From positions 62,001 to 126,000 of the forward strand of contig JALHRJ010000003.1 in NCBI GenBank assembly GCA_022841475.1: a stretch of 64,000 nt of DNA, given 5' to 3'. This document shows positions 19,340-30,628 of this stretch, piece after piece (the stretch's first letter is position 1; every line of letters begins with the position of its first letter). Source of the stretch: Cyclobacteriaceae bacterium (GTDB lineage: Bacteria; Bacteroidota; Bacteroidia; Cytophagales; Cyclobacteriaceae). A program made the position numbers and the translations under genes. The notes beneath the pieces are model-generated. The model searched no databases. It worked only from the letters and a program-made list of their open reading frames with translations, and had not been told where the DNA came from.

Positions 19340-22300
19340 TTAAACAGTTGATTTCTTAAGTGATAGATGATACAGCGCAGGCAGTACATACAAGGTAAGT
19401 ATCATGGATATCAGCAGGCCAAAGCAAACTACAGCACCTAAAGGCCCCCAAAGCGAAGAGCCACTCACAATCATCGGCACCACGCCAACGGCAGCCGCAA
19501 ATGAAGTGAGAAAAATCGGGCGCATTCTACGCTTACCGGCAGCCAGGGCTGCTTCCGCTAACGGCATACTGTTCTTGTTGCGTAACTCTTCAGCATAATC
19601 AATCAGGATAATGCCATTGCGCACCACGATACCCATGAGGCTCATTATTCCCAGGAAGGAGGTAAGCCCAAAAGGATAACCAGTAAGTACTAAACCCATA
19701 GCCGCACCCAGAAAACTTAAAGGCATGGTCAGCATCACTAAAAAAACCAACCTCGATCGCTTAAACTGAAACAACAGAATAAAATAAATCAGTATAACAC
19801 CCGCCAGCATGGCTTTGCTCAACGGTGTATAATTTTCCAATTCACTTTCCTCCTCACCGCCATACGTGAGTTGAACAGCGGACCCTGTTTTTATTTTATT
19901 GATTTCCGGTTTTAGTTCAGCTAATATTTTATACGGTAGCATCTCTCTTTTTACATCTGCCCGCACGGTAATGGTGCGTACACCATTCCTACGAATGATT
20001 TGTCCCTCGCTCCAGTCATTGGTGGTGGTAGTTACCTGTCGCACAGGAACAGTAGTGTTCAAAAACAGCGATGTTACATTTTGGTTTTCAATATCATCAA
20101 AGCCGTCTCTTTTATCGGTTGGATTAATGACTTTCACATCCACCGGATAATCGCCTTCCCAAACAGTGCCGATTGGAATTCCAGAGAAACCGGAAGCGAT
20201 GGATGATGCGATTACCCCTCGGGTTAACCCTAAGCGGTTGGCGAGTTCATCATTCACATCTACACGCACACCCTGTCTTTTATTAAGATAATCCGTACGT
20301 GCCCATATTACAGCATCGTTTTGTTGCATTATACTTTTTACATTTTCAGCTATGGCTTTTATGGAATCAATGTTGTTACCGGAAATCCGTACTTCAATCG
20401 GAGCGGTCGTACTAAGCATATCCAATTGTTTCATACGTACATAGGCATTTGGAAAAGCATTGCGCTTGGTTTTCTCATACTCACTGAGTAAGGCCAAGGC
20501 ATCCTCGGCTGTTTTAGTATTCACAACAAGTTGTGCGTAATTTTTTGATGGAAAATTAGGTGCGTAGGTGGTGTGGAAACGTGGTGAACTGGTACCCATG
20601 AAGGAGGCCACATTAATCACCCGACTATCGCTCATGAGCAATACCTCCATACTATCGGCAACAGCAACTGTTTGGGCAAGGGTGTATCCTTCCGGTAGAT
20701 AAATTTCTACGGCAAACTGATTCCTCTCCACTTTTGGAAATAACTGTCGTGGCAGCAGCGCCATGATTGCTCCGCCTAACACAATGGAAATCAAGCCAAC
20801 CAGCATGGTCAGCTTTGGGTTTCTGAAGGCACTTTCGAGTGTACTGTTATAAAACTGTTGCACCCAGTCGAGTAGTGATTTTTTGCTGGCTTTTGCTTCT
20901 TCCGATTCTCCTTTCCTGACTCCTTTTTTGATAAATACATAGCTCATGTAAGGGACAAGAAAGTAAGCCACCAGCATAGATGTAAACAAGGCCACACCAA
21001 TGGTAACAGGCAAAGAACCAACAAAATCACCAGTCATTCCCGATAGAAAAAACACTAATGGAATATAGGTGGCGATAATGGCGAGGGTAGCAGAAAATAC
21101 AGGAACGAAAAGTTCTGAGGCACTTTTCCAGGCAGCATCCCAGGGTGTAGCACCATGATCTAATTTTTCTACGTGACTGTCAATAACAACAATGGCATTA
21201 TCCACCACCATGCCTAACACTACTATCAATCCTGCCAGGGAAACGGTGTGTAGTTCAACACCTAATAAATATAAAATGCCTACGGTTATAAAAATGGTAA
21301 TGGGTATCGTTACTCCGGCAACCGCAGCTACCCGTAAAGGCAGTAAGAACATCGTAACGATGATCACAGCAATAATAGCAATGAAAAATTCTTGCAGGAA
21401 ATGAATAATGGAACGATCTACGGCTGTAGGCATATCAGCAATCTTATCCATGTTTACATCAGAAGAAATTTTTTTCCGGATAGAAACGAGTGATTGATCC
21501 ACCTGTTTTCCAAAATCGACAATGTTGTTGCCAGGTTGCATTTCCAGTGATACCAGCAGACTTTTTGCCCCATTGTTTTTTATGAAGGAGTCGGGTTCCT
21601 TATATTTTCTAACTACCGTAGCTATATCCTTCACACGGATGATATTGCCCGTAGGATCGGCATACACAATTTGGTTTTTAATGTCTTCTTCCGATTTGAA
21701 ATTTGCAGGAATATGTATCGGTGTAATCAGTTCTGAATTATTGAGTTCGCCACCGTAATACACAGCACCCTCTAATTGCATGGCGGCAAGCACCGTAATA
21801 GGACGCACACCGTAATAAGCCAGTTTTGCATTATCGAGATAAATGGCTATCTGTTCCTGTTGAAGTCCGTAGTGTTTTACTTTAGAAACAGCCTTTATTT
21901 TTCGAAATTCCGTTTCGATAATTTTCAATTCTTTCTCCAGCTCTTTATAGGTTTTGCTTTCTGATTGTATGGTAAGTAGCAAAGCGGCTGTATCGCCAAA
22001 ATCATTGTTGGCAATCAGCGCAAGTACCTGCGGTGGCAACTGTAATTTTAATTCACTGAGGCCGAATTTTATTTTATCCCAAAAACCATCAGGGTCTTTT
22101 ACGTTGTTGTTTACCTCCACAAACACAACCAACATTCCTTCCCTGGATATGGAATAGGTTTTCTCCCGGTTTACTTCTTTAAAACCGTAAAGAAAACTTT
22201 CCACTTTGGTGGCTAATTGGTCTTCCACCTGTTCGGAAGTAGCCCCCGGAAATACACCAATGATCAATCCCTGTCGAATGATGAATTCAGGAAATTCATT

Positions 22301-22417
22301 CCGGGGCATTACCCAAAGAGAAAATACACCAAACAACACCAACAGACCTGTTATGGTAATGGCTATTTGCTTATACTTCATAGCCAATTCTATGACATTA
22401 AACTTATGTGTCGTCAT
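19340..22417 (-). CDS. RND efflux transporter permease
   Basis: 1025 aa; VVLGMVVDNAIVVID, RND TM repeats, GATSEQVEDQLATKVE. Confidence 0.95.
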   Translation of the reverse strand: MTTHKFNVIELAMKYKQIAITITGLLVLFGVFSLWVMPRNEFPEFIIRQGLIIGVFPGATSEQVEDQLATKVESFLYGFKEVNREKTYSISREGMLVVFVEVNNNVKDPDGFWDKIKFGLSELKLQLPPQVLALIANNDFGDTAALLLTIQSESKTYKELEKELKIIETEFRKIKAVSKVKHYGLQQEQIAIYLDNAKLAYYGVRPITVLAAMQLEGAVYYGGELNNSELITPIHIPANFKSEEDIKNQIVYADPTGNIIRVKDIATVVRKYKEPDSFIKNNGAKSLLVSLEMQPGNNIVDFGKQVDQSLVSIRKKISSDVNMDKIADMPTAVDRSIIHFLQEFFIAIIAVIIVTMFLLPLRVAAVAGVTIPITIFITVGILYLLGVELHTVSLAGLIVVLGMVVDNAIVVIDSHVEKLDHGATPWDAAWKSASELFVPVFSATLAIIATYIPLVFFLSGMTGDFVGSLPVTIGVALFTSMLVAYFLVPYMSYVFIKKGVRKGESEEAKASKKSLLDWVQQFYNSTLESAFRNPKLTMLVGLISIVLGGAIMALLPRQLFPKVERNQFAVEIYLPEGYTLAQTVAVADSMEVLLMSDSRVINVASFMGTSSPRFHTTYAPNFPSKNYAQLVVNTKTAEDALALLSEYEKTKRNAFPNAYVRMKQLDMLSTTAPIEVRISGNNIDSIKAIAENVKSIMQQNDAVIWARTDYLNKRQGVRVDVNDELANRLGLTRGVIASSIASGFSGIPIGTVWEGDYPVDVKVINPTDKRDGFDDIENQNVTSLFLNTTVPVRQVTTTTNDWSEGQIIRRNGVRTITVRADVKREMLPYKILAELKPEINKIKTGSAVQLTYGGEEESELENYTPLSKAMLAGVILIYFILLFQFKRSRLVFLVMLTMPLSFLGAAMGLVLTGYPFGLTSFLGIMSLMGIVVRNGIILIDYAEELRNKNSMPLAEAALAAGKRRMRPIFLTSFAAAVGVVPMIVSGSSLWGPLGAVVCFGLLISMILTLYVLPALYHLSLKKSTV

Positions 22418-22421
22418 GATG

Positions 22422-23462
22422 CTATTTTATAATGTTTACCTGTGAACCCTGACGAAGTTTGTCTTGCCCTGCCACAATGATTTTATCTCCTTCTTTCAAA
22501 CTTCCGCTGACCAGAATTTTTTGGTCAATTAAAGCAATGGTTTTCACCGCTCGCTTTTGAGCCGTGTTATTTTCTATCACATATACAAACTGCGACCCTT
22601 GTAAATCCTGCTGCATTGCTTTGTTAGAGATAAGAACACCGGTCGTCTTGTTTTGGGTTGTAAACTTGACCGTACAAACCATGCCTGGCTTAATGGCTAA
22701 ATCAGAATTGTCAACTTCAAGTCTTACCGGATAGGAGTGTGAAAATATATCAGCCGAAACACCAATTTCTCTTACAATACCGTTGATTGTTTTTGAGATA
22801 GCTCCAACCGTAATGGTGGCCTGATCTCCCTTTTTGAACGAACTGATTTCATCTTCGGGTACGGGAATTTTTACATGCACTTTACTGATGTCAAATAATT
22901 CAAAAACTGTAATATTTGGAAATACATTTTCTCCCTCCTGAATAGATTTTTTGCCTATCACACCCGCTGTAACAGCATATAGTTTTGTATCGTCAAGTCC
23001 TTTTTTTGCAATGGCTGTAGCCGATTTTGCCTGACTTAATCCGGTTTCTACCTCCACCCATTTTATTTCAGGCAGGGTACCATTTTCATGCATCGGCTTT
23101 AAGCGGTCATACGCATCCTGGGCCTGTTGTAATTTTTGAAATGCCATCTGGTAGGTATTCTCCATAGTCGATGGATTTAGTTGTGCCAACAACTGTCCTT
23201 TGTTTACCTGCTGTCCTTCTTCTACTGCTATTTTCGAAACGGTTCCTGGCACCGAGAAACTGAGTGGTGTATTTTTCTTTGGCACCACGACCCCGGAATA
23301 CCCAACTGTATGGCTTCCTTTATATTGAATTACTTCTTCTGTTTTAACATTGAGGGAAGTGCGCTTCTCACTTTCCAATGATGTATTCTCTCCTGACGAG
23401 CATCCAGTCAGGATGACGGAAAACAAAAGAGCGATGTACAGTTTATTGACTTTCATATTCAT
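22422..23462 (-). CDS. RND efflux periplasmic adaptor subunit
   Basis: Lipoprotein signal; VEEGQQVNKGQLLAQLNPS biotinyl-lipoyl-like motif. Confidence 0.92.
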   Translation of the reverse strand: MNMKVNKLYIALLFSVILTGCSSGENTSLESEKRTSLNVKTEEVIQYKGSHTVGYSGVVVPKKNTPLSFSVPGTVSKIAVEEGQQVNKGQLLAQLNPSTMENTYQMAFQKLQQAQDAYDRLKPMHENGTLPEIKWVEVETGLSQAKSATAIAKKGLDDTKLYAVTAGVIGKKSIQEGENVFPNITVFELFDISKVHVKIPVPEDEISSFKKGDQATITVGAISKTINGIVREIGVSADIFSHSYPVRLEVDNSDLAIKPGMVCTVKFTTQNKTTGVLISNKAMQQDLQGSQFVYVIENNTAQKRAVKTIALIDQKILVSGSLKEGDKIIVAGQDKLRQGSQVNIIK

Positions 23463-23524
23463 TGTTATTTCTATAATTACAATTAGACTATTTTAGTTTT
23501 TTGGTCGATAATGGGTTAAAAAAA

Positions 23525-24118
23525 TTACCTCGCTATGATTCCATAAAAAAGCACATTTAGCAATCCTTCAAACCGCTTTTCTGTTTTTGCGTTATTGTTT
23601 TTAATGAATAAAGGATATTCTAAACCCTTTAGTGCTGTTACCAGGGCGAAGGCGGTGAGGTTGATGTCTTCTATTTTAAATTCCCCATCTTCAACACCCG
23701 TCTTCAATATTCCTTTGATGGTGTTAACCTCTTCGGTGTCATACTTCACTCTGACATTTTCAATAAAACTATAGTGCTCCAGATATTCATCTTTTAGGGC
23801 GCTATACAGATTGGTTAGATTGTTAATGCCTTTCATTCTTGCTAACACATAAGCACGTATTTTTTTTTCAGATGTAGTTTCAGCATTGATTGCTTTTGCT
23901 ATGGCAGCACTTAGTTCATCCGCTTCCTTCTCAACAATTGCCTTGAAAATATCCTCCTTGCTTTTGAAGTAATGATAGATGGAACTTTTGCCTTTTCTTG
24001 CAGCCTGAGCTATTTCATCCATTGTGGTTTTCTTAAAACCATACCTGGCAAAGATGGTTTTAGCAGAATTCAGGATGATTTCACTTACATCGTCTTTAAT
24101 GTCGATGGTTGTTTCCAT
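23525..24118 (-). CDS. TetR/AcrR family transcriptional regulator
   Basis: AKTIFARYGFKKTTMDEIAQAARKGKSSIYHYFKSKEDIFKAIV. Confidence 0.93.
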   Translation of the reverse strand: METTIDIKDDVSEIILNSAKTIFARYGFKKTTMDEIAQAARKGKSSIYHYFKSKEDIFKAIVEKEADELSAAIAKAINAETTSEKKIRAYVLARMKGINNLTNLYSALKDEYLEHYSFIENVRVKYDTEEVNTIKGILKTGVEDGEFKIEDINLTAFALVTALKGLEYPLFIKNNNAKTEKRFEGLLNVLFYGIIAR

Positions 24119-24271
24119 TGCTTCTTATTAAACTAATAATCGACCAAATTGGTTTTTCGGTCGAACGCAAAGGTATAGTTTTTTTACAACCTACTTACTC
24201 TTTAAGAATTCTTTCGGTTGGGGAGTTTAGCTCAAGCAAGCTGATTTTTGCGCAAATTTGACCGGCTCAAG

Positions 24272-24703
24272 TTAAGATTCAAATCTTAACACACTATACA
24301 CACATCTTGCCAGAGCAACCGGCTCTTCATTGCCCGGTTGAAACAATTCTACATCCACCTTAATGATTGTCTTCCCTTGTTTAATTATTCGTGCTTTTGC
24401 TTGCACATCCGCCTTAACGGCTGCATGTAAATAATCTATGCGCATATCAATGGTGTTCAGCCTGTCATTGGGTGAATGTAAAGCTGTTGCCCCGGCCACC
24501 CCTCCGGCCGTATCGGCAATGGCGGCAAGAATACCTCCATGCCAGCGGCCTTGTATAAAATCACCAATAAACTCTTCTTTGAATGGAACAAGAATATGAA
24601 CCGAGCCTGCTGTAATCTCAACTATTTTTAAACAGAGTATTTTGTTAGCAGGCATCATGTTTTCGATGGCGTGCTTCAATAGTTGAAAATTATTTTCGTG
24701 CAT
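24272..24703 (-). CDS. PaaI-like hotdog thioesterase
   Basis: WHGGILAAIADTAGGVAGATAL...TIDMRIDYLHAAV. Confidence 0.88.
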   Translation of the reverse strand: MHENNFQLLKHAIENMMPANKILCLKIVEITAGSVHILVPFKEEFIGDFIQGRWHGGILAAIADTAGGVAGATALHSPNDRLNTIDMRIDYLHAAVKADVQAKARIIKQGKTIIKVDVELFQPGNEEPVALARCVYSVLRFES

Positions 24704-24751
24704 GGCTAATCTTTTTTGTTAAAATTTATTTTTGCTCACTCCAACTTCGTC

Positions 24752-25315
24752 TCACTTATCTCTTATTTCACCCATTGCAAATTGATAGGAACGAAAAACA
24801 ATTTTTTTAATTACTTCAGCCTCCTCATCATTTCTGGGGGCATAAACCATTATGAAGTTTGGCGGCAACCATCCTTTATGTACTACAGGATGAAATTCGC
24901 CCCAACCCAGCTCAATTACTTTCTTAACATCACGTTGCGGGAGGCCTAAGTGCATACTGCCATCCGGAGCAGGATGAAAATGTGCAAATTCCGTCTCAAC
25001 CATAAAAGCATTACAATGTGTACACATTTTTTCTTCTGACATACACATGGCCTGTGCTCCATGTACAGATATTTTGCTATGCTCCTTTGAAATATCAGGA
25101 AGCGAGAATGCCCAACCCATAAGTTCATCCACCAGCTTTCTGTCAGATGGTTGCTGGTCCAGTTGCATGTGCGGATTGCTCGGTGTAGTAGTTGGTTTGT
25201 TCCCTGTTCTTTTTGGAATCTCAAAATCAAATTGCAATGCCATGTTCTGATATTGTTTAATGGGTTGGCTCCATAATAAAACTGCGGTCGCTAAATGCAG
25301 GTAAAAGATTTTCAT
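24752..25315 (-). CDS. DUF5519/luciferase-domain family protein (redox module copy A)
   Basis: VETEFAHFHPAPDGSMHLGLPQRDVKKVIELGWGEFHPVVHKGWLPPNFIMVYAPR; true start probably internal (MALQFDF). Confidence 0.78.
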   Translation of the reverse strand: MKIFYLHLATAVLLWSQPIKQYQNMALQFDFEIPKRTGNKPTTTPSNPHMQLDQQPSDRKLVDELMGWAFSLPDISKEHSKISVHGAQAMCMSEEKMCTHCNAFMVETEFAHFHPAPDGSMHLGLPQRDVKKVIELGWGEFHPVVHKGWLPPNFIMVYAPRNDEEAEVIKKIVFRSYQFAMGEIRDK

Positions 25316-26177
25316 AGGTGTGCTTTATTGTATCGTTGGTATTCAGCATAGCCATAGAATAAATTAGTGGCACATAATGATCAGGAGTCGGGGCAGCCAT
25401 TTTTCCAAATTTTGTTTTTTCATAATTCATCAAACTTTTTATGTCACGGTCCACCACTCTCTGTTTTATCCATTCATCAAATTCCTTATCCCATCCATAC
25501 AAGGTTTTATCGCCTTTGAAAAGTCTGGAACTTGCCAATTGAAGATTATGAACAACGGAACCGCTGCCGATAATCAAAACACCCTTCGTTCTTAATTTCT
25601 TCAGTTGAACTGCTAACTCATAGTGGTATTGAGGAGATTGATAATAATCAATGCTCATCTGAAAAACCGGAGTGTTGGCATCCGGAAAAAGATGGCGAAG
25701 CATGGGCCAGTTGCCGTGATCGAAACCCCAGTCGGTGGTAGTTTTAATAGTAGGAATGGAATGCGCTACCTCTTTGGCAAATTCTGGCGCACCTGGTGCA
25801 GGATATTTAATAGTGTAATATTCAGGTGGGAAACCATAAAAATCGTAAATCGTTTCAGGCCACGGAGAAACATTCACGTACGTGCCTTTGGTACACCAAT
25901 GTGCTGATACTACCAATATGGCTTTAATTTCTTTTGGATATTTTTTCCGCAAGTCAACACCTAAATCAAAAACATAAGTTAAAAAAGGATTCGCTTTATG
26001 AGGAAGGGGAATGTCCATTGGGTTTCCGTGCGAAGTAAAAATAACTGGAAGGGTTACTTCCTGTTCGGGTAAGTCCGTTATCGCATTGGCCCAGCTTTTT
26101 ACACCTGAAGTTCCAAAACCTATTGTTGCTGCTCCCATTATCTTTATAAAGTCTGATCGGTTCATTTTGCAATTCAA
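25257..26177 (-). CDS. 4,5-DOPA extradiol dioxygenase-like (LigB superfamily), exported
   Basis: SHGNPMDIPL, VVSAHWCTKGTYVN, WGFDHGNWPMLRHLFPDANTPVFQMSID, LIIGSGSVVHNL. Confidence 0.88.
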   Translation of the reverse strand: MNCKMNRSDFIKIMGAATIGFGTSGVKSWANAITDLPEQEVTLPVIFTSHGNPMDIPLPHKANPFLTYVFDLGVDLRKKYPKEIKAILVVSAHWCTKGTYVNVSPWPETIYDFYGFPPEYYTIKYPAPGAPEFAKEVAHSIPTIKTTTDWGFDHGNWPMLRHLFPDANTPVFQMSIDYYQSPQYHYELAVQLKKLRTKGVLIIGSGSVVHNLQLASSRLFKGDKTLYGWDKEFDEWIKQRVVDRDIKSLMNYEKTKFGKMAAPTPDHYVPLIYSMAMLNTNDTIKHTYENLLPAFSDRSFIMEPTH

Positions 26178-26222
26178 AAATGAATTTAAATCGGACGCAC
26201 ATTACTCAGCTACCGGATAAAA

Positions 26223-26888
26223 TCATTCCGATGAAATAGAAGGTTCTTGCTGGTAATACTTTTCATCATCAACAATGTCCAGCATAAAGCGGGCAACATC
26301 TTTTCGGCTGATGGTCATGTTTAGTTTTTTATCGCCTTTAATGCTTACCCGAACTGACTTCTGCTTTTCACTGTTGCTAAGCCCAACCGGTCGAACAGAT
26401 GTCCAATCCAGTCCGCTTTTTCGGAGCAGTCTCTCCTGATCTTCGTGACCTGCATAGGCTACACCAACGTTGGTTTTTTTGATGAGAAATTTAAATATCC
26501 AATTTGTTTCTTTGTAACTATCACCTGTTCCCCAGGCTGAAACAGTTATCACACGCTTTACACCATTTTCTTGCATGGCATTTATCGTATTATCAATACT
26601 CACACGTAATAAATCCAGCGGTGAAACCACCTTAGACCAGGGCATATCAGTTTTTCTTCCAATGTTCAGTGCAACATAAACAGCATCTGTTTCTTCAACC
26701 ACCTTTGTCACCTCATCAATACGCATTGGATTTCCTTCAACGACATGCAGATTGGGATTTGCCAGTTTAATTTTTTGTTTGTCCCGAACCAGTGCTTTTA
26801 CAACCCAACCCTTTTCCAGGGCTTGTTTTACAATTTCAATTCCTGTTCTGCCATTGGCGCCTAATACAGCTATTGTTTTCATGCTCAC
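26223..26888 (-). CDS. NAD(P)H-binding (NmrA/SDR-like) protein
   Basis: IAVLGANGRTGIEIVKQALEKGW; SVRPVGLSN. Confidence 0.88.
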   Translation of the reverse strand: MSMKTIAVLGANGRTGIEIVKQALEKGWVVKALVRDKQKIKLANPNLHVVEGNPMRIDEVTKVVEETDAVYVALNIGRKTDMPWSKVVSPLDLLRVSIDNTINAMQENGVKRVITVSAWGTGDSYKETNWIFKFLIKKTNVGVAYAGHEDQERLLRKSGLDWTSVRPVGLSNSEKQKSVRVSIKGDKKLNMTISRKDVARFMLDIVDDEKYYQQEPSISSE

Positions 26889-27266
26889 TTATTTTTTTGT
26901 AAAACTTGCAAGCATTTCGGGATTGCGCAGGTAATTACCAATCCAGATTACAGTCAAAATAATGGCAGGCATTACAAACGATTCCTGATGTTGTAGATGA
27001 GTTGCGATGGCTCCACCAAAGTGGGCGGTTAACAAAAGAAAACCAAGAGAGGATGTTCTTGGAATAATAAATAGAATGATGAAAATCAATTCGCCAGCTC
27101 CTATAAAGGTAAGGTTATCTTCCAATCCCCATTTAGCGAAATTGGTTACCAATTCTTCAGCGTGCATCAGTTTCATGGTGGCGCTCATAATAACCAACGC
27201 ACCCACCAATCCAATTAATACCCATGCTGCAATCTTTCTTATTTTACCCTTTGATTGTTTTTCCAT
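26889..27266 (-). CDS. DoxX-like membrane protein
   Basis: ATMKLMHAEELVTNFAKWGLEDNLTFIGAGELIFIILFIIPRTSSLGFLLLTAHFGGAIATHLQHQE. Confidence 0.85.
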   Translation of the reverse strand: MEKQSKGKIRKIAAWVLIGLVGALVIMSATMKLMHAEELVTNFAKWGLEDNLTFIGAGELIFIILFIIPRTSSLGFLLLTAHFGGAIATHLQHQESFVMPAIILTVIWIGNYLRNPEMLASFTKK

Positions 27267-27375
27267 GTTTTTGTTGTTTAATGATTTTTCTTTTTGTCCA
27301 TAAATGCACTACTAAGTATGATGCTCACGCAAGAACTGCCAAGTAGTTCACTTACCTGGTTATATCCGATCAAAA

Positions 27376-27882
27376 TCAGGGCAGGAGATAAACGATTACA
27401 GTTATAATTAATCCGATACCAAAAGCATAGGCAAGCAATTGCCAGGCTCTTGCTCTGTCTTTCGCCCGGAATTCTTTTTGATCGATGGTGTCGGTTTTTC
27501 CCACCTCTCCTAAATTGAACATGTGCCCAAATCCGAAGTACACGCAGAACTTATTGTACGCCTGGATGAACCCAGTTGCTCCCATTACTGCCGGAATGAA
27601 AACAGCCAGTCGCATCCAATGGGGGGCGTTAAACCATAGTAAGAGTGTAATGGCAATTACGGTAAGTACCAACCCTGTCCATCCACTTGCTTTCCGCCTT
27701 TTGATTTCCTCTCTCCCCATATTGCAGGTTCCGGGAATATATTTTTCATTCGAAGAGTTGCTGTCATTATTTCTATTAAACCCGGACATAAGAACGATGG
27801 GATGATTAAGTGAAATCGTGCTTGTTTTCATTTTGATTTTAGTTAGTTGAATAATAAAACCGCTCATTAATAATTTGTCCAT
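27376..27882 (-). CDS. DUF2892-type (YgaP-like) membrane protein
   Basis: CNMGREEIKRRKASGWTGLVLTVIAITLLLWF...GATGFIQAYNKFCVYFGFG. Confidence 0.75.
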   Translation of the reverse strand: MDKLLMSGFIIQLTKIKMKTSTISLNHPIVLMSGFNRNNDSNSSNEKYIPGTCNMGREEIKRRKASGWTGLVLTVIAITLLLWFNAPHWMRLAVFIPAVMGATGFIQAYNKFCVYFGFGHMFNLGEVGKTDTIDQKEFRAKDRARAWQLLAYAFGIGLIITVIVYLLP

Positions 27883-28192
27883 CAGCCCATCTTTGAACGG
27901 CTACCTGGCACATTTTCATGCGGGGTGCGCCTTTGTAGGTAACGTCAAATTCCCATTCAACCATGGTAACATTGTCTCCAACGGTTACTGCATGGACTTG
28001 AGCGCCATGAAAGGTTTCAATCATCTGCATCCCTTGAATTTCTCTCTCCCTGTTTGCTGATTTACCAACCATTGGGGGTTTGGAGTTTTCCTACATTACC
28101 ACATCTTCATGATAATACTTTTCAAAAGCATCCATTTGTTTACCTGACAGCATTAGCTTGATTAGGTCTTCGATTTTTTCTTTGATATTCAT
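27839..28192 (-). pseudogene. SnoaL-like protein (copy A) with in-frame TAG
   Basis: MNIKEKIEDLIKLMLSGKQMDAFEKYYHEDVVM*ENSKPPMVGKSANREREIQGMQMIETFHGAQ...; the stop replaces Q of the 55228 paralog (MQENNAPPTVGK). Confidence 0.8.
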
Positions 28193-28270
28193 GATAAATA
28201 GCTTTAGGTTTAACTACATGCAAGATAGAAAGATATATTGAAATACATCTATATATTAGAGTGAAAAAAA

Positions 28271-28537
28271 TTACTTCACCAATTCTCCTTTAAGGGATTC
28301 AAGATACTTTTCAAGTAGTTTCTTATTTACCGAAAGAAGAGAATGTTGTCCATTCTTTTTTGCATGGATAAGTCCGCAATCATACAGTATTTTAGAGTGG
28401 TGTGATATGGTAGGTTGAGAAAGTGTAAAGTGGCCTTCCAGTTCACTGCAACTGATTTCTCCTTTTGCCATGAGTGTCTTCATAATTTTGAACCGCGTGG
28501 CATCAGCCAGTGCTTTTGATATTTTGAGCAAATCCAT
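28271..28537 (-). CDS. ArsR family transcriptional regulator
   Basis: LADATRFKIMKTLMAKGEISCSELEGHFTLSQPTISHHSKILYDCGLI. Confidence 0.92.
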   Translation of the reverse strand: MDLLKISKALADATRFKIMKTLMAKGEISCSELEGHFTLSQPTISHHSKILYDCGLIHAKKNGQHSLLSVNKKLLEKYLESLKGELVK

Positions 28538-29420
28538 TGCAATTATTTTTTTAAAGATAATGGATATTAAAGGAATTAGCTATTAACTCAACCAACAGCA
28601 GTGAAAACGATTCTTTATGAATACAATGTTTATGGTTGTGAAAAACAAAAGTGGTTGGACGGTTTGGGCGATAAACTGAGCATCATAAAATTATCTGCTA
28701 GTCCGTAATCATACCACTAAATTAAGCTAACGATAAGATTATCAAACAGATTTGTGTTGTATCGCCTGTTGAGTTTAAAGCAGAACTCATCCAGGTAGTG
28801 TTGAAGGTATTTTTCCTTGATTACGTGGTAAATCCCTAGCAGATTTCTCTTAGCGTTGGCAATGGCAATATGTACACATTTAAGTTCATCTACACTTTCC
28901 CTAGTCGACTTAAAGCTGACATGTAGGTTCACAAGATTTTTTAAATCGACATAGCTTGACGATTGATCGGTAAACACAACGCTGTCCTTATCGATCGAAG
29001 ATTTAACCAACTGTTGAGTAAATGTTTTCTGCTCAGATTGGCCCACTTTCATTTTAAGCTGCCCACAATATCTTTGAGCTATCCCGTCAATCTCTAATGG
29101 AAATGATTCTACCATTACAGTCACTTTCGACTTTTTCTGACTGCCTTTACCTCGCTTAAGTTTCTTTCGTAATCGCTTAGGTGTGCTGGTAGAAAAATAA
29201 GCGTCATCCCACTCAATCATACCTGTAAGCACCTGATCATCATCGGCTTTGCCCATAGCAGCACGAATTTTTTTCATCATGGCCCAAATAGGTTCATAGC
29301 GCTTATGCCCAAGTTATGTGCAAGCCCAAGAAAATAAGATAAGGGTAATATGAACTTTATGTGTAGTATAAAAGCAAGATTAAGCCATATTATGAACAAA
29401 AGGTCATAGGAGTTGAACTA

Positions 29421-30595
29421 ATGAATAAACCCAACAGCACTCAAATTAAAATTTTAAAAACCATGAATAGAATGAATTCAATTATATTTTTTACACTTAT
29501 TATGCTATTTACAGCATGTTCCAAGGATGGCGAAATGGTTGAAACTTCGGACACTTATGATGTTATTGAACCCCCGTACAAAAAACTCACTATTAATGGG
29601 GAAGACGCTCCTTTCGGTATCTTTGATCCAAGCCTCGAATATGATGACAATGGCATTGGATGGATGACTTATTCATCGGTGAGTAGTCCGACCATGGATC
29701 ATAAATGGGTTGTTCAGACCGAACTGGCAAAGAGCGCTAACAGAGGGACGACATGGACAAAAGTTCAAACGGTCAACGAAGCAGACTACGAAACATTCAC
29801 AATACATGGTGAGGAAACTGAAGGACATTGGAACAAAGAAACCTCATCATTGCTTTACGACAATGAAGACCCAGACGGACAGAAAAGATGGAAACTCTTT
29901 GCACATCGTATTTTCAGTCCAAATGAAGGAGATGAACCCGGAGCTGGTAATTTGCCATTTTATTCTTTTATTTCATATATGACTGCCCCCGAACCAACTG
30001 GGCCTTGGTCCGAAGAAAGATTCTTATTTGGAACATCAAAAAGTGAAGTTCCTGACTTGGTCGATATCCATATTGATAATCTTGCTCTGAGACTGCGGAT
30101 GCAATAATAGTTACAGAGTCCGGAGCGTATGCACAGAATGGTAGTATTTATGTTAGCCTTAACGTATTCGGAAGTGTACTAAAGGATGTCATTCTTCTCG
30201 CTTCAGAAGACCACGGAGAAACATGGAATTATGTCGAAACCCTTATCAGTGCTGGTGATGCCAATATGCTAGGTTTCGATAGTTTTGATCATTCAAGCAT
30301 TGTTCGAGCAAGCGAATATTTGTATCTGTTTGCAGCACCTAAAAATGGCGAAGAAAGTTTCGGCACATATATTTTCAAATTTGAAAACCTGCCAAATGGT
30401 GGGCTGAAAAGAGAAAATGGAAAACTAAAAATCTATAACCATATAAAATCCGACAAGAATGAGGGAGCGAATGCGGGAGAAAGCGATTATGATGAGCAAA
30501 ATACCAATGGAGGTATTTTGTTTCCTCAAATCATATTGTCCGATGTTCCAGAAGTATTTCAAATTTTCAAAACAGAAGTATTATTAAAAAAATAG
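29421..30595 (+). pseudogene. Sialidase/BNR-like lipoprotein, frameshifted (ORFs 29421-30107 and 30266-30595)
   Basis: Lipobox FTAC; second frame reads ETADAIIVTESGAYAQNGSIYVSLNVFGSVLKDVILLASEDHGETWNYVET after a shift near 30085. Confidence 0.6.
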
Positions 30596-30628
30596 TGAAC
30601 AAAAAACTGTAACTAATAAATAATGCCA

